A stretch of 6,500 nucleotides of DNA from NCBI GenBank assembly GCA_947385505.1, contig CANDLP010000141.1, positions 1-6,500 on the forward strand, written 5' to 3'. The position numbers and the translations under genes are program-made. This stretch comes from an uncultured Clostridia bacterium (GTDB lineage: Bacteria; Bacillota; Clostridia; Oscillospirales; Ruminococcaceae). Positions 5,274 through 6,500 of the stretch are shown here, piece after piece. The notes below the pieces were generated by a model, which saw only the letters and a program-made list of their open reading frames with translations, had not been told where the DNA came from and ran no database searches. Each line of letters opens with the position of its first letter. The stretch's first letter is position 1.

Positions 5274-6491
5274 TTATGAGCTTCCATTTACAAAACAAGC
5301 GGCGCTTTTCCCCGCTTTTATGCCCGAAGCAAAGGCAAAATGAAGATTATATCCGCCGCAGTCGCCCCATACGTCCAGTATTTCACCGCACAGAAACAAT
5401 CCTTTAACTTTTTTAGTCATAAAGTCAAAATCTGTTTCGCTGCCTTTTACACCTCCGGCAGTAACCTGTGCCGAAGCAAAATCGCTTCTCCCCGTTATTT
5501 TAAAGCTCAGTCCCTTTGCTGTTTCCGCAAAAGATTTTATTTCATTTTCGCTAAGCTCTGAACAGTTTTTCGACAACGAAATTCCTGATCTTTTAAGCAG
5601 ATACAGCGCCAACTGTCTTGAAAAAATGCCTGTAAAGCAGTCCTGTACCTCACAGCCGCGTCTTGCCTCCGCCGCCGAAAATAACATGTCTTTAAGCTCG
5701 CTTATTGAATATTCGGGAGCAAGATCCAGCTTTATTAAGCTGTTTTCTTTATTGAAACAAGCGGATAGATTAAAAATGCAGATTCCCGAAAGCCCGCTTT
5801 TGGTAAACTGTACCTCTCCACGCTCTGCTGCCGTAGTTTTTCCGTTTTGAACAAGCTCCGCCTTACAGCCTGCCCTCAATCCCTCCAACCCCTTGGTACC
5901 CTCGGCGGTAAGCGGGCACAAAGCGGGATAAGGACGGTTAAGTTCCAAGCCCATCGACTCCGCCAGTGTAAATCCGCTGCCGTTGCTGCCGTGAACCCGC
6001 GCCGAAGCGCCGCCGCAGGCTAAAACCACCGCCTTTGCTTTTATCTCGCCACAGCTTGTGCTTACCGAAAAGCAGCCGCCATTTTTTCTTATTTGGGTGC
6101 AGTCACAGTCGGTGATAACCTCTACGCCCCTTTCCCTTACGGCAAATCTCAGCGCGTCGTTGACCGAAGCGGCGGTGTTGGACAGCGGGTAAATTCTTCC
6201 TGCGCCGTCCGTATAGGTAAATAAGCCCAATTCCCCCATAAAAGGGCGAATATCGGAAAACTCGGATATCAGAGAGCCGACATCTACGGTTCCATGGTAA
6301 AATTTTTCGGACATATTCACATTGCTGAGATTGCACCTGCCGTTTCCCGTAACCAAAATCTTTTTGCCCACCTTTGGCATACGTTCGGCTATGGTTATGC
6401 TGAGGTTCTTAAAAATATTTGAAGCGGATACGGCGCAGGCAAGTCCCGCCGCACCTCCGCCTATTATTAAAATGTCGCTGATTTTTTCCAT
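5274..6491 (-). CDS. HI0933/YhiN-type flavoprotein (NAD(P)/FAD-dependent oxidoreductase)
   Basis: The 405-residue protein is a complete member of the HI0933-like (COG2081) family, often annotated 'aminoacetone oxidase family FAD-binding enzyme'; the physiological reaction is not established. It begins with the FAD-binding motif ILIIGGGAAGLACA (residues 7-20) and an acidic residue at E36, followed by the family hallmark GKKILVTGNGRCNLSN (42-57). Near the C-terminus is GEILDVWGDCGGYNLHFAFASG (369-390), where GGYN-L--A-ASG is diagnostic. An in-frame TAA sits directly before the ATG at 6491, so no longer form is possible; that TAA may be the stop of an upstream gene, with GGGGCG as a modest ribosome site. 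It leads the - strand series with a second flavoprotein and rubrerythrin, which suggests, without proof, a shared role in redox balance or oxidative stress. Confidence 0.93.
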   Translation of the reverse strand: MEKISDILIIGGGAAGLACAVSASNIFKNLSITIAERMPKVGKKILVTGNGRCNLSNVNMSEKFYHGTVDVGSLISEFSDIRPFMGELGLFTYTDGAGRIYPLSNTAASVNDALRFAVRERGVEVITDCDCTQIRKNGGCFSVSTSCGEIKAKAVVLACGGASARVHGSNGSGFTLAESMGLELNRPYPALCPLTAEGTKGLEGLRAGCKAELVQNGKTTAAERGEVQFTKSGLSGICIFNLSACFNKENSLIKLDLAPEYSISELKDMLFSAAEARRGCEVQDCFTGIFSRQLALYLLKRSGISLSKNCSELSENEIKSFAETAKGLSFKITGRSDFASAQVTAGGVKGSETDFDFMTKKVKGLFLCGEILDVWGDCGGYNLHFAFASGIKAGKSAACFVNGSS

Positions 6492-6500
6492 TTACGCCCC

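Noticed and set aside
5239..5298. Longer COG2509 protein starting at a TTG
   Set aside because: It would overlap the preceding coding sequence, and the ATG at 5238 has a well-placed GAAAGG.

Overview
The window looks like a chromosomal segment from an anaerobic, spore-former-type Firmicute, most like the Clostridia (Oscillospiraceae/Ruminococcaceae and relatives). The reasons are protein-level: a SigH-like sigma factor, a two-subunit class I (Fe-S) fumarase/tartrate dehydratase beta subunit, a rubrerythrin, COG2509 and HI0933-type flavoproteins, and AGGAGG-like ribosome binding sites in moderately AT-rich DNA. No rRNA, intact tRNA, phage, transposase or CRISPR array is visible.

Layout: genes on the + strand fill the left part (2-2609) and genes on the - strand fill the right part (6491-3043), so the two halves converge. 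From the left: the 3' end of a gene for a very acidic, probably disordered protein of unknown function; a Fe-S hydro-lyase beta subunit without its alpha partner in view; a consensus sigma-A promoter driving a SigH-like sigma factor; a 245-base leader holding inverted repeats and a degenerate tRNA-like sequence; a small protein with two four-cysteine zinc ribbons; and a strong Rho-independent terminator. On the - strand, in order of transcription: an HI0933/YhiN-type flavoprotein, a COG2509 FAD-dependent dehydrogenase, and rubrerythrin. These are closely spaced (35 and 69 bases) and may form one redox or oxidative-stress transcription unit.

The most unusual part is the convergent intergenic space. 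At 2727-2918 lies a 192-base element with perfect 16-bp terminal inverted repeats, whose interior is almost completely tiled with abutting hairpins. One base later (2920-2953) is a 34-base mini-version with the same ATACTAAT/ATTAGTAT ends. It looks like a non-autonomous, MITE-like or REP-like repeat inserted next to the terminator T-tract. The second notable item is the tRNA-like remnant at 2235-2309, upstream of the zinc-ribbon gene: D- and T-arms are recognisable, but the anticodon arm is replaced by a TTTA repeat. No complete novel multi-gene system can be supported from this window.
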